A stretch of DNA of 64,000 nt, from positions 2,356,001 to 2,420,000 of the forward strand of contig JBHGNT010000021.1 of the NCBI GenBank assembly GCA_043228905.1, in the 5' to 3' direction. Each line of letters opens with the position of its first letter. The stretch's first letter is position 1. A program made the position numbers and the translations under genes. Of the stretch, positions 1-12,565 are shown one piece after another. Under the pieces are notes generated by a model. It was given only the letters and a program-made list of their open reading frames with translations. It made no database searches and was not told the DNA's origin. The DNA is from Azolla caroliniana. Taxonomy: Eukaryota; Polypodiophyta.

Positions 1-745
1 CTTCAAAATTTAAGGCCTAGAAGACTACCTTATCATTATTAGTAGCAAATTTATCTCAAAATGGACCCTTTAAAAGAAATAACCACTCATGAAAACTTGT
101 TCAAGCTTTAGGTATATTCAAAAGGTCATCTATAATTTATATTTTATGGTGGAAGTGAACGATAGCAAAAAGTTCAAGTCTCTATAATGTTTAGTATATT
201 CAAAATATAAGCACTCTAACAAGCTTACATAGGGTCTAGAGTCTGAGAACATTCTCAAGAGCCTAGGATTTACAATCTAGAACATTCTTATATTGCACAC
301 ATTTTTGTTTTTCATCTGAAAAAGCAATAAATACATGACCATTATATACTTTATAATTTAATCCTCGTTTTATTGTTAGAACAAAATAATTTAAGATATT
401 CCTTGAAAGTGTAACAAAGTCAAAAGTCAAATTGTAATAATACTAGAAAAACCAATCATCCATAAGCCTTTATAAGCAATCTAAACTAAAGCTCATTCAC
501 TACAGGTGATAAAGTTTTAAGAAAATAGAAGGATCAAGTGGAAACAGCTACCAAAAAGCATGTCCTATTACACAGGATCGTAAAAAGAGTTTTCTATGAA
601 TCTTGGCTTCCAAGAATACTCAACCATTCTCTAGCCGGTTATTTCTTTAAAATTATAACACAATTTCCAGCCATTCTCTAATTAACAACATTTTAAAGAT
701 TTAGAAAACATAAACTAACTGTTAACAGAGTAAATAATTTCCAAC
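1..745. other. Intron 2 of the eIF2B delta gene, no recognised content
   Basis: AT-rich sequence downstream, in gene direction, of the second recognised exon. I looked on the minus strand for the following eIF2B delta exons and saw none, so the next exon is probably beyond the left edge. No other feature is recognised. Confidence 0.5.
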
Positions 746-3700
746 CACTCTCTCGAGCTGCTCTTTTTGCCTCCCGATCAGCCTCCTGCTTTGCTCGCCG
801 TTCAGCTTTCGTTGTCCTCTCTTTTAATGGTTTCATGCTTGCCTGTTGATCTGAAAATTATAATAGTCTCTCTTTTCCTTTTATTAATAACACTATAGTA
901 TTATACACTACAAATAGATACACAAACAATTATGACACCATAACCACTGCAGGATTCCCCATGGACTATCCCCACAAGAAACAAGGAAATATAAAATAGT
1001 CCAGCTGCAATGGGACGTACATCATGTGATCAATTATAAGATAACATTGAAAGAGGAAGTAACAGATACAATGACATGGGATGTGAGTGAAAGGAAGTTT
1101 GTATGCACAACGATGTCATGGGCCAATGTATGTGGTGGTGATATGATCTCTAACTCACCTTTTATGCATATGATGAGTAAAGGAAAGAATGTAGAAAGTA
1201 TATGTTCCCAAGAATTGAAAGAATGCTAATGACAATTGAAGAACAATGCCTTCTGCATGATCAAGGATATATAAATTAACGCCTTTTACAAAATGGTATA
1301 TAAGACTAAACAAGAAATTACATCTTGAAATGTTGCCTTATCTTTGAGAACAGCAAACCAAAATAACTTAACTAAATAGAAAAAATTTCACTAAAGAAGA
1401 GAATGTCAATAAAGAATCTTGCCATATATAAAAGTAAGATTCTCTAAGTCCGATAAAAATGTTCTCTAGCATAGGTCGATCTAGAATGGAGAATACACAT
1501 TATGGCGGCATTTTGGATGTGAATGTGTATGCCACACCAAGTAGGAAACAAGGCGTTGCTCATTCAAGAGAAAAGCCTATACTATGCACAATGGCTAACA
1601 ATACAAAGATGAGGATCATACTTGAAAATAGTTAGGTGTACCTCATAGGTACATAATGCTTTGTGAGTGAAGATCATACAATTTCACAAAAAATACCTGT
1701 CAAAAAGCAACGAATTGAAGTATGAATTGGTGTACAAATGCTTACAAGGAGTATAAATTGGATTAAAACTTTACATAAAGTTGGAGATGTAAATAATGTG
1801 AAGAACTATCGCACATTATGGTTGACTCACTTATGATGGAGCATTTGGATGTTTATTGGAAAGGAATCAAAGATAAGTGCATGTGTTGAAGAAATTGGTA
1901 ATGGGGCTTATGGACAAGTTGTCTTTCCCAAACACAATAGCATCACCTATCATCTTGTCACCCGTCGAGCATTAATGGAAGAAATTCACTTGAGAGGGAG
2001 GATTTATAATGTTGCTTCGTAGACTTCAAGAAAGCTTGTACCTTGTGAGCATCTTCGGAGCCAAGCTGGAAGAACTCAAGGTAGCAAGTGAATATATGCT
2101 TGCAATTTCTTGAATCTGTGAGAAGGTAATATGTCATCTAGGTATGGGCGAGGGAATTTCAGATTTTTTCAATAGTGCTATTGGTGTTAGAGTGAATGAT
2201 GGATTACAGGAAATGATTGTCAAGTTTGTAAAGGAAGAAGGCATTGAAGAAGTTGTCATTGGGAATGTAGTCATCATGGTTTTGTTGTATGTACATGATG
2301 TGGTACCTTTTGCAATTACTTTAGGAGATGTGCAGAAGCATATAATGGCATTGAGGAGTTTTGCACGCATATTAAGTTGTGTTAATATTTCTCAAATGAA
2401 GGTTATGCTTATAAGAGCCAAAATAAGGATAAACTATGTATTTTGTAAAATGATGTGCCACTTGAAACTATAGAAAGTTTTAAATACCTTGTCCTTGAAG
2501 TGCCCTCAATCATAGATTGAATCAATGTGGTACTCTATGCTTACAAGGTGGGAAAGAGACCCTATCATACATTTGAGAACATAGGCAATATAAAGAAATC
2601 AACTGTTGGGTCCTCATGAAGTACCTTTTCAAGACATTGGTGACAACACAACTTCTCTATGTGGTGGAAGTATGAGGCCATAGCATTCCTAAGTCTGCTT
2701 GGAAAGAGTTCGAAAATGTCCAAAAGTGTTTTCTTAAATAGTTTCTCCAAACCAAGAGACTAACGCCATACACCTCCTACTTCTCAAGATGGCATCATTT
2801 CCCATTGAGATCATGACCATTGAACGAGTTGTTCAATGCATGCTTAATGTTTAAAAACGCCATACACCCTCTTACCTCTCAAGATGGGATCACTTCCCAT
2901 TGAGATCATGGCCATGGAATAGGTTGTTGAGTACATGCTTCAGGCCTAAAAAAGGCCCAAAAGAGACAGAAAAGAAAAATTTTGTATCCCAGTTGGGTGC
3001 AAAGAATGAAAAATGCAAAAATGGTCTTGAAGATGAGATCCAACATACTTGCTCCATTTTGCATCAATAGATTCATCTATGAATAAGGCCTTTTTGTAAT
3101 GCCAATTTAACATGACATGGGAAAAATGTGAAATTCATGCTTCACATTATACTATGTACGTTGTAGTAGTTGATTGCAAAACCATAGTGTTCACTGAATG
3201 AGGAAACTATTCACATCAATACATGTTGGAGCCGAACATCTAACCATTGCTTTCATACGAGTTCGACTTCACATTCGCTTCAATGTGGCAAGACATTGAA
3301 TCACAAGAAATGAGAATAGTCGACTATCCACATTTCGCATTAAACAACTTTGGGAGTCTGAGTATCACACTTTGATACAAACAAGGCCCTTTACCTTTGA
3401 TCATGTTCCATTATGCTTTCTGCAAATCTTCAACCCAACCCAATCCTACACAAAATTTTCTCTCAATCACAACAAGCAATCTCAATTGTGAAATTCATGA
3501 GTGAAGTTCTTGAACATGGAGAGTTGCTACACATGCTCACATGCACTACATGAAAACATTATAATTTGGGTCCCATGGGTCATATTTGACTTCAAACTCA
3601 TGCTACAAGTCAATCAAGGGTTACACAAGTGGGCTCCCAACAAGGACATTGCAAAGGAGTTACAATAAATTGGGAAATAGCAATTTGTCATGCACAAAGG

Positions 3701-6700
3701 CCACTATCTCCCACTATTGCAAGTGTTTCCCTTGCTTCGGAGATCTCTCCATTCTAGATCTCTAGAGATCTTTCAAAGACAAAAATTACAATCTATTTGA
3801 CTTCAGAATCTTTACATTTATAGGTAACAAGATTCTTTAGTCATTTTTATTTTTATTTACTTATTTGCTTGGTTACAATTATTTGTGTTTGTTGTCCTCA
3901 AACCTAAGACAACATTTTAAGATGTAATCTCTTGTTTGGTTTTATTGGCCAAGGCCATGTCTGACATCTTGCTTGCAAGATAAAGAAAAAATGGCCACAA
4001 GGTCAAGCGATTAAAGAGCTAACCAAAACTGAAAATCCCAGCACATCATATACACAAGTTCCAATGCAATGGAATCTGCAATGGAATCTGCAATGGAAGA
4101 CATATGTTGAGACACAAGTTTTCAACTGCATTGGATAAAGAGCAACAGGAAATGATAAAATATCTAAAAACCTCATGATACATGAAACACCAGAAAGGCA
4201 TGGAGATTCGGCATTCAATACAAGGGTATTTAAGTCTGTTGGGGAGAGCTTCAGGATGCCTACTGTCATTGTACACGGGACACAGAGTGGGAAAGAAGAA
4301 GATAGATTTCTATCAAACCTCATGGGAATAAGTCTATACAAGTTTCAAGTTCCAATTACATTTTTGAGGAAAGGAGAAGGCCTAAATGAGTTAATTCCAC
4401 AACTTGACATACTTATACTTCAAGAAACATGGAAGTAATATGCATGTCATGTATCTTACATTGAGCTCCACAGCACCTCATTCTATGTGGATATCATGCA
4501 AATGAGAGCATGAATGGAAGCTTGTATGGCTAAACTTATAGCCAATATTGAACATCAACATATGAATGATGGGCTGAACACAAAAGGAAGAAAATTGTGA
4601 GACATGCAAGCTTCCAACCCAAAGAAAGTATCAGTGATCATCTCATTTGTTTGTGGATTGCACATCACTTTCATACACTGTAAAACTGCAAAGTATCGAA
4701 GAGTCATACAACTGTTGTCCAATATAAACAGTTTGAAACTGTTGCCCATAGAAACAGTTTGAAACCTTAGAATTATCTAATGTGAAAAGAAACGTAGAAA
4801 ATCTCTAGTTTTCCCACGTTGACTTTTTTCTAAATCTTATCTTTTCTACGTTTTTTCTACAACTGTAAATTCTTTTTCCTCAAGGTTCACTTGTGCTTCC
4901 AAGTTTACAACCCTCATCCTCTTTCTCCCTTCTAGATTCTTTTTCCTCTCTAATTCTTTTTCTCTTCTCTGATTCTTTTTTCTTCACTCTCTCTCCTCTA
5001 ATTCTTTTTTCCCATTCCAATGTATCTTAACAATTATATAGTCTATTGAATATTTGTATGCTTAAATTTAGTGATTGCACTTTTCATTACAGTATTTATT
5101 ATAACACACAATATAAGACTCGATATCCCAGAAATACACCACAGTGTCACATGCCATACACATACCATATTGTACTACTTAACAACCTGTGCAGGCTGTA
5201 ATGGAGAAGAGAAGGCTTGCAAGACAACTATTGTACTCTGTAGATTTTAAGAAGGCTTTGAACACAATTTCAAACACAAAGTTTATGGGAAGAATAGAGA
5301 AACTTGGAGAATATCAACTGTAGAAGAAATGTTGACTGCTTACACCAATAAGTAAGATGCAGATTGAAGATAGATGAAGGATTTTCTAGAAAGATCATGA
5401 CCACTGTGGAAGAAGGATACCCTATATTGCATACTCTATTCAGTGTATGTATTGACCAAAAAGAAGACTTCACCTGAGAAGCATTATGAGAACCTGAGGA
5501 AACAAAAGCCACTGGGCCTTACACAGTATTGGTTCTGATTTATGCAGCCAATTCATACTTTTGAATCTTCCAATCTGAGACTACGAAAACTTTTAGATAT
5601 GGTACATACTTTCTGAACATATTGCCCAAGTAGTCAGCATGGCTACGACCAAAGCCGTATTGGCAATGCCTATCAAATCTAAAAGTCAGGAACCATTAAT
5701 GTACTAGGAAGTGGAGCCAATTGATGCGGTTCACAGTTTCAAACACCTTAGAATCGACTTATCAAATCGTGGAAGTCAGCACAGCATAGTGTCACGAATT
5801 TGAGAGCATGTCATCCTTGAGAACAACCCAAGGATGGGAGGTTGGAGAATTCGTAATTGATGCATGTATTGTGCAAACTCTATTACGGGAATTGAGATTT
5901 GGGGAGGTATTTCACCAAGTTCATGAATGAGAAGAAGAAAATTCAGAATAATTTTTCTACAGTACCATATAGATGTTAAGGCTCCACTGTACTCCAGAAT
6001 TCATACTCCTGGCGAGCCACACTTAGTCATCCTCAGACATCATCAGACATAACTCACTTAAAATGGAGAGCTTTCTAGAGGGGTCATTAGGGCTCAACTC
6101 GCATCTGGCATGATGGAGAAGTTGACTTTACAAGAAAGTAGGATACGTACATTAACACGTTGACAAAAGCTGGAAAGCATGTGCCCAATTTCCCCCTCTT
6201 TCCCTCTCAGAGCCATCACATGCAAACTCAAATGCAATGTATATTCATAAAACGCTTGGAAATCAAGAGTAACTTGTAAAATGCTTGAATATGAACGGTA
6301 AACTATAAACTCCACATGCACACTACGTGAAAATGTTTCAATTTGGTCACAGAAATCATGTTTGATTTCTGAACTATTTAAGCTATAAATCAAAGGTCTT
6401 GGGTTCAATCCTAATCACGTCTTTATTACACTATGTATCACTTCTATTAAACTACATGCCAGATCAATTATCAAACTAATGATCCCACAGTCTCCAAACA
6501 GTTGACAGACATCTGATCTATGGTCAGATTGTCCCTCTCTTTGACCATTGCACACTTGGCCCTTTCATCCGACAAAAAAGCAGGAGTCTCTCCAAATTTG
6601 CAGGTGAGCCCTCACTCTCTTTCTCTTACAGATTCGCACTCAGCTAGTCATCTCAGAAAGCAAAAGATGGAGCTTTCATTATACCTTTTTAGCTCAGCTC

Positions 6701-7565
6701 TCAAAACAAATTTTTTACAAACTCGCAGAATAGTGATAAATGAAAACAGTATCAAGTCATACACACCTGCAGAAGGCAACGCTTTTTCAGCATCACTGAC
6801 TCCTCTTAGCGAAGAAACGTCATCTTCATCTTCTTCTTCTTGTTTTTTGTGTTGCTTCTTCTTGGAGAGAATCTCTGCAGAACGCCTCGAAGAAGAAACA
6901 GAAGAAGAAGGAGAGTAAATAATGCGATCTTCTTTTAAGCTTAAGCTTTCCATGGTAGCTCGTGCTTCTTTCAAGCTCAAGCTTTCCATGGCGGATCGAT
7001 CCTCCTTCAAGCTCAAGCTTTCCATGGCGGATCGGTCTTCCTTCAAGCTCAATGTTCCCATGGCAGATCGATCTTCCTGTAAGCTCAAGCTTTCCATGGC
7101 AGAGCTATCTTTATTGAGTAATGATGACGTCTGACTAGAGGAAGGTATACTAGCCACACCATTGCAGTTCCCGTTGGTTAGAGGAAGAGGAAGAGGAAGA
7201 GAATTAACTGTCTCGACATAGCTTCCATGGAGGGGAAGAGGCTCTTCCCCCTCCCTAGAAGGAACGTCTCGCTTAACGTCAGAAGGAACTGAACGAGGCG
7301 AAGGAGGAGAAGAAGGACCGACAATCGTCGTAGATAAGGGAGGTGGAATGATAAGTGGAGAAAGGGAGTTCTCAGAGGTACAGTCGGATTTAGGGTTAGG
7401 GTTAGGGTTAGTGTTAGGGTTAGGATTAGAAATAGAGATAGAGATAGAGTTAGGGCTGGTGTTTTCTGCATAGTTTGGAGAGGTAGGAAGGTCTGAACCT
7501 GGAGTGACGAAGCCTACTTGACGAACCTTCGGATCGATGACAAAGCGGGGGCCTCTGCGGTCCAT
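746..7565 (-). CDS. EIF2B4: Translation initiation factor eIF2B subunit delta, N-terminal part (2 exons, gene runs off left edge)
   Basis: eIF2B is the guanine-nucleotide exchange factor for eIF2; delta is a regulatory subunit acting in the cytosol. Exon 1 (6767-7565) starts at the ATG of MDRRGPRFVIDPKVRQVGF, the conserved opening of plant eIF2B delta, followed by NSLSPLIIPPP, also typical. It ends at a GCAG/GTGTGT donor in phase 1. Exon 2 begins at 850 after a TTTTCAG acceptor, and the phase fits exactly, reading QASMKPLKERTTKAERRAKQ and then a basic helix; this matches the family's KPLKEKTTKAERRA segment. The exon 2 donor is uncertain (746 or 749). The catalytic-fold C-terminal half is missing because the window ends. 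An in-frame upstream start at 7787 would add a poly-Ser stretch encoded by microsatellite; I prefer 7565 because family homology begins there. The ~5.9 kb intron holds two LINE remnants. Confidence 0.85.
1800..3995 (+). mobile_element. Decayed LINE (non-LTR retrotransposon), reverse transcriptase to 3' tail
   Basis: Multi-frame decayed reverse transcriptase in the same direction as the + strand. VDFKKAC is readable near 2015-2040 (the VDFKKAFD motif). Near 2280 comes VIMVLLYVHDVVPFA, where the usual YADDVVLFA has become YVHDVV. Next are KYLVLEVP near 2490 and LLYVVEV near 2650. A 3' domain with the WEKC and SEYHTLIQ type segments continues to ~3700. The copy ends at an A-rich tail near 3980-3995. 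A ~55 bp segment is duplicated inside it (about 2763-2815 and 2858-2910). It lies in eIF2B delta intron 1, antisense to that gene. Frames are broken throughout, so it is dead. Clade assignment would need an alignment. Confidence 0.75.
4160..6010 (+). mobile_element. Second decayed LINE fragment
   Basis: Around 5235-5260 the + strand reads YSVDFKKALNTI, the reverse transcriptase motif. At 5400-5440 comes VEEGYPILHTLFSVCID, a decayed form of the usual [11 protein letters not shown] motif. At 5590-5760 are LLDMV-type and F-KHLRIDLS segments, and IEIWGG follows near 5895. Upstream, 4175-4438 is an open frame ending LNELIPQLDILILQETWK, whose ILQET resembles a LINE endonuclease motif; linking that to the reverse transcriptase part is inference. 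Several stops and frameshifts show it is dead. It also lies in eIF2B delta intron 1. Confidence 0.6.
6345..6425 (+). repeat. Possible SINE head with a B-box (weak)
   Basis: The segment GGTCTTGGGTTCAATCCTAA near 6391-6410 fits a Pol III B-box with one mismatch and is preceded by a short self-complementary stretch. No convincing A-box is visible. It could be chance. Confidence 0.3.
6928..7112 (-). repeat. 39-bp coding minisatellite inside eIF2B delta exon 1
   Basis: About five to six imperfect copies of a 39-bp unit encode the 13-residue repeat EDRSAMESLSLKE within the disordered N-terminal region of eIF2B delta. The unit is a multiple of three, so gain or loss of copies keeps the frame. Confidence 0.85.
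7386..7432 (-). repeat. Telomere-like TTAGGG run inside the eIF2B delta coding exon
   Basis: Several nearly perfect TTAGGG units on the + strand; read on the coding strand they give an Asn-Pro dipeptide run (NPNPNTNPNPNP). The canonical plant telomere unit is the heptamer TTTAGGG. The hexamer keeps the reading frame and the heptamer would not. Confidence 0.8.
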
Positions 7566-7570
7566 TGATT

Positions 7571-7722
7571 GAAGAATAAAAGAAGAAGAAGATGGTGATG
7601 ATGATGATGACAAAGAAGAAGAAGAAGAAGAAGAAGAAGAAGAAGAATTTGATGATGATGATGAAGAAGAAGAAGAAGAAGAAGAAGAATTTAATGAGGA
7701 AGAAGAAGAAGAAGAGGTCTGG
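7571..7722. repeat. GAA/GAT microsatellite in the eIF2B delta 5' leader
   Basis: Long compound trinucleotide array just upstream of the preferred start codon. On the gene strand it is TTC/TCA-rich and would encode poly-Ser if translated. It most likely belongs to the 5' untranslated leader. Confidence 0.8.
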
Positions 7723-7790
7723 CTATGGCGATGGCGAGAAACAGCAGAAGGAAAGGAGAAAGCACAGAGACAGACGGAGCTTCGCACAAA

Positions 7791-9999
7791 TGTTTAACGT
7801 GTTTTTTTTTTTAATGTATTTTTTATTTTGATTTGAAATTAAATTTTATTTGGGTTCCTTTTTTGGAGTTTATCATCGTGTATGTATTGTAAATTTGTAT
7901 ATGTATATATATAATATGTATATGTATAGTATGTATACAGTATAAATATACGTGTACATACATATATCTTTATATTATCCACACACATACCACATAAATA
8001 CATACGTATGTATATCTTTTTCTAAGACTTGTGTTTCTATCTAGGAATGCGTTGCATCATAAGGCCCCGGTTCGGTTCGGTTCGGTTCGGTTCGGTTTCT
8101 TTGCTTTGAAACCGAACTCACCCCCCCCCCCCCTTTGAGCAACTCCTTCGTGGTTGCAAAGTGTTGTTCTCTCATGGGTTTCATTGATGACTATCATCGA
8201 CTTAATTACTTAAGTACATGACACAAGGAAATCTAGTCCAAGAATGACCATGTGGTGCAAAAACCACAATGTCAATGCAATTCAAACTCCATGTTAAGTT
8301 TATTTATTTGCCATTTAACTAATATCAACTTAAACCCAATGAAGGTAAGACAAGTACGTTGGTAGAGTAAGTAACCTAAATTGCCCACATGCTAACCTGT
8401 GCATGTCACCAATGACATGGTCCCGTGGTAAACTTAAGTGCATCTTCTATCACCAAATCCCTTTCCCATTTTTACTTATATTCAACAACCTTTCCCATTC
8501 TCTCTAGATTGCACACCACGTCCATTTTTACTTTGTCCATGAGAGTTTTTACCTCACTTTGTATGTTTAGTTGATTCTCCATGGCCCATCTAGTGGTGTA
8601 GAAAACAAGGCTAGCATGAAGTCCCCATGTTGTCACATCAAACGTGTGCATGTGTTACTCAATCGGGATCGCGGGGGAACTGAACCAAGGAGAACTTGAT
8701 CTCAGCACCACACCTCTCCCTCGCACAAATAGAAAACCAAAGAATAACCAAACACCCTTGAATATTGGGCTTCAAAGTCACTCATTGTGTAGAAGCAATG
8801 TGATAAGGGAACATGAGTTATCCCACCTAGAAGCTATGGACAAGATACCATTTACATCGACACCATGGGCCACATCCGCATTGAAACCCTTCAATCCCCC
8901 ACTCTTTTTCGAGCAACTCAGATGGAAATGAAACTAGTCTCTGCACATAGTCATTGCCTTTCTAGAACATGCCACACAACATAACATCTTTTGTACCTGG
9001 CTCAAACTCTTTTATTTATGTTTATTTTATTGTAATCAATTATCTCATGGGCCAAATTTGGTCTTAGAAGACATTAGTATATCTTTCTTTATTTATTTCT
9101 TAAAACCTTTCTAAAACCCTTCGCGATATGAGTTTATGCTTTCAATGGGTGACCGTGGATTGAATGGGAATGTGCTTTCAATGGGCGTGCATGGATTGAA
9201 TTTCAATGGGCACTCATGGATTACCCCATTATTAGCGTTGTATGTTCATGACTTTGCTCAACACAATTATTCAAAGAGATTAACAACGATTAAGAGTAAG
9301 TACCTCTAGATTAATACAACAAGATTCTAACTAAGATCAAACGGGTGAAACAATGGCATGAATACAAGATTAAGGCCCAATTAAGCTAACAGTAAAGACA
9401 TGTAGTGTGAACCCACATATTCCAACCAAGCACATTCTCCCCTTACACATTAGTACTACTCTTCTTTTATGTAGAAGACTAAAGTTATTGCAAAAAACTA
9501 CAACCCTTTTTTATATACAAACAATTGTAAAACACTACATGACACCATTTTAAATACCAATATTTGTAATACACTGAAAACAAAGAGCAAGTTTTGAACC
9601 TCACACGTGTTATGAATTAATGTCACTACCAGTGAGGTAATTGCACACATTCAAGAAATAAAAAAGAGTATTATTTACTCTAACATGTCTTGTTTGAGAT
9701 GTGCCAACCCCAAATGGTAGTTTCTTGAATTATATAAAAGAGAAAGGTTGGATCATTTGCAGGGTGGACTTTTTGCAAAACCTGGGCTAAGGAGAGACCA
9801 AAGGGGTTTAGAGAGTGAGGAAGAGAGAGACCTCACTAATTGTGTTATATACATACATACAGATATCATTATATGTATGCATGTATGTATGTATATATGT
9901 ATGTATTGATTAACATCATCTCTATGATATTCTCTTTTTACTCTTTGAAGCCTTAATTTTGGTCGCTACTTGTGGATAAAGCTTGATGCTTTTTCATGC
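7791..9999. other. Intergenic region with simple repeats
   Basis: Upstream flank of eIF2B delta. It contains TA/CATA-rich sequence (about 7890-8010), a GGTTC pentamer array (8068-8096), a short degenerate triplication containing CTTTCAATGGG (about 9134-9222) and a TATG-type array (about 9848-9906). A weak tRNA-like B-box on the minus strand lies near 9595-9650. I see no gene. Confidence 0.5.
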
Positions 10000-12200
10000 A
10001 CATGCACTTTGTGACATCTCCAATGACATCAAGAGCACCAATAGGGAAGGAGGAATCAAGAACAAGAAAGAAAGATATCCTAATGTCGATGCATGACAAG
10101 GAGGAGAGGATCAAGGTGGAGGGAGGGTTAAAGTGCTTAGGACAACCATTTGTATGGCAAGTGATTGAATTAGTTCTTTGAGGAGAACCTCCTTCCTTAC
10201 AACATTGTGAGACATTGTTAAGCCTTTCTTGGTGAGGCTAATCTCTCTTCTTTGGATTTGTTATTCAAAAACCAAGGCATAACATAAGGTAATGTTTAGT
10301 GGTATATAGGGGGGACACATGCTTTTTTATGTTTGTTCGATGTTCTTTGCTCGTGGGTGGGTGGTGTGGTTAAAACTGAAGCACACTTAATCCATTATTC
10401 TCCCCACTATCTTATTCTTTGCTCAATCATTAGTTTGATCGTAATAGTGGAAGATATGAATGGTTAACAATATGAATGAATGCAATGGCTCTTGTATGCA
10501 TGACAACATGAGAGTTGGCCAATAATCAGGGTAGGGGTGATATTGATGATGTTTCTGAAGGTCATGTTGGTGTTATTTATGGTGGTGATGATGCGAGTGC
10601 ATGTGATAATGATGATAATGACGTGCTTGGGAAGAATGATGGTAATATGGCAAATGATTATATGAGCATGGGTGATGATGATGATGATGATTTGGTTAGG
10701 GAGGATGATGTTAAGCATCATCGTAAGATTAAAGCTACATATGATGATTTTGTGCGATTTCATAATGATGTGGGTGATATGGTAGGTATGTTTTATGAAG
10801 TGCGGTGCGTGATAAGTGTGAATGATAATGTTAATGATGTGGATGAGTATGATGATGATGTATGGTTTTATGATAATATAGAGTTTCATGATAATGTGAA
10901 TGTGGATGCTGGTAAGGATCTTGATGATGATACTAAGGGTGATGCTAATGTGCAATGGTGATATAGGTGGGTAAGAAAATGTCGTTAGAGATTGTAATGA
11001 TGATATGGTTAGGGAGGATATTGATATTGACATTGATGTCAATGTGGGTTTATGAAATGTCAATGTGAAAGAGGAGGATGTTATGTTCATGAGAGTCATG
11101 TTGATTGGAAAAAGATGATGATAATGTCAATGAGGATGATTTTGATGTATGGTAATGATGTTCATGAGGGCAATGTTGATGTTATTAATGATGATGAGCA
11201 AGGTTATGCTATTTTATATGCTGAAAATGTTAATCATGATGTAATTAGTGATGAAAACATTGAGATATTCTATAATCGTGATGATGTTGACAAAGGAGAT
11301 GATGATTGATGATCATGAGGAGAGTGATGATGAGAAGGGAAATAAAGATAATGATTACGAACAAAGAAGAGATGAAAAATGATGCTGATTATAGTGGAAA
11401 TGATAATATGAGAACTAGAAATGATGATGATATGATCCACAAAGTCTTTGAAAGCTTACGTAACACAAGCAATGCAGATAAGAGAAATTATCCATAATAA
11501 AGTGGGTGAGAATGCCTCAAGATGTTAAGGATGTGCATCTTGATTGTGATGAATGATTGTAGATAAGATGGTCGAGCACCTTCTCAGATATCCAATAACA
11601 TAACTCTTGTCATCTTCATTAAAAATATCAACACTATCCTTATTAACATCATCATCATAATTGTTTTTCAAATCAATACCACCCAAATCCACATTTATAT
11701 CATCAATATGCAAATCCTCCTTAACCATATCATCAATGTCATTTCTAATATCGTCATTAATATCGTCATTCACAACTATGACAACGTCATTATCATCATC
11801 ACATAGTCTCACTGTTCACATTATCATACACATATCTAAGCATACTATCATAATCACATCATAATCAAGCCCACTCACAACGTCATCACCACCATAAATA
11901 ACATCAACATCGATTACTAATGTCATAAACATAACCCTTACCTTTGTCACTAGATTCTCATGTCACCACGCACACAAGAGCCACCGCACAAACTTTTTCA
12001 TATATAATGACCATGTTATAATGTTCTTGGTTGCTTTGGCAATATCCCCTCAAAGAACTAGCTTAATATCCCCTCACTTTAAGCCTCCCTTGACCTTGAC
12101 CATGTACTCCATATCATCAAATTTAGGAGCTCCTTTCTTCTCATCCTTGACACCTCTATCATTGTCCCCACAGTCTTCATGTCAAGTCACTAGAAATGTT
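10000..12200. repeat. Large diverged inverted repeat with GAT-rich arms
   Basis: The left arm (about 10000-11500) and right arm (about 11525-12200, reverse-complemented) share the same ordered landmarks. First comes a segment ending AGTTCTTTGAGG (10165-10180; 12045-12060 inverted). Next is TGGCTCTTGT plus ACATGAGA (10485-10515; 11970-11995 inverted). Then comes TGTTATTTATGGTGGTGATG (10570-10590; 11885-11905 inverted), followed by GATGATATGGTTA and GGAGGAT (11000-11020; 11715-11735 inverted). The GAT-rich parts give Asp-rich open frames in both arms. The right arm is shorter and lacks ~300 bp. It may be two opposed copies of one repeat or a foldback element; I cannot name the family. Confidence 0.7.
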
Positions 12201-12489
12201 GTGAAGCACACACATTGCATGAGTGTGGACATGCACCTTGCTTCTATCCACATGCAAAGAGAGAGAAGAGAAGATCACAAAGAGTATATTTGTCCATAAA
12301 GATGCACATAAATTGACCTAAACTTATTTATTTATTATTAATCAAGAAGTAATTTCAATTTGTGAGAACTCTTTCAAATTTTGGTGAGAACTCTTTCAAA
12401 AATTCGTTGCCAAAGATCCAACCATTCTCTTTCTCTTTTATGTGATCCAAGAATTACTATGTTAGGTTTGCGTGTGACATATGGAACTT

Positions 12490-12565
12490 CTTATAATTGT
12501 AGGATTCAAACCTACAACCTTTGACTCAATGACCATACACTTTAGCGCAATAAGCTACTTATTCC
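12490..12565 (-). repeat. tRNA-derived SINE-like unit
   Basis: On the minus strand an A-box-like TAGCTTATTGCGC is followed about 45 nt later by the B-box-like GGTTTGAATCC (one mismatch to consensus). No cloverleaf with paired acceptor ends is visible, so this is not a functional tRNA gene. Confidence 0.45.

Noticed and set aside
4175-4438. A small host gene of 87 codons
   Set aside because: It ends in a LINE endonuclease-like ILQET segment and lies just upstream of LINE reverse transcriptase remnants.
7566-7787. Upstream in-frame Met at 7787 giving eIF2B delta a poly-Ser leader
   Set aside because: The extension is encoded almost wholly by a GAA/GAT microsatellite; family homology starts exactly at 7565.
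10464-11099. 211-codon minus-strand frame rich in Ile, Thr and His
   Set aside because: It is the antisense of the GAT-rich repeat; composition follows the trinucleotide and no domain is visible.
11525-11812. Asp-rich 95-codon frame on the minus strand as a gene
   Set aside because: It is the counterpart of the left arm of the inverted repeat; low complexity and no start or splice support.
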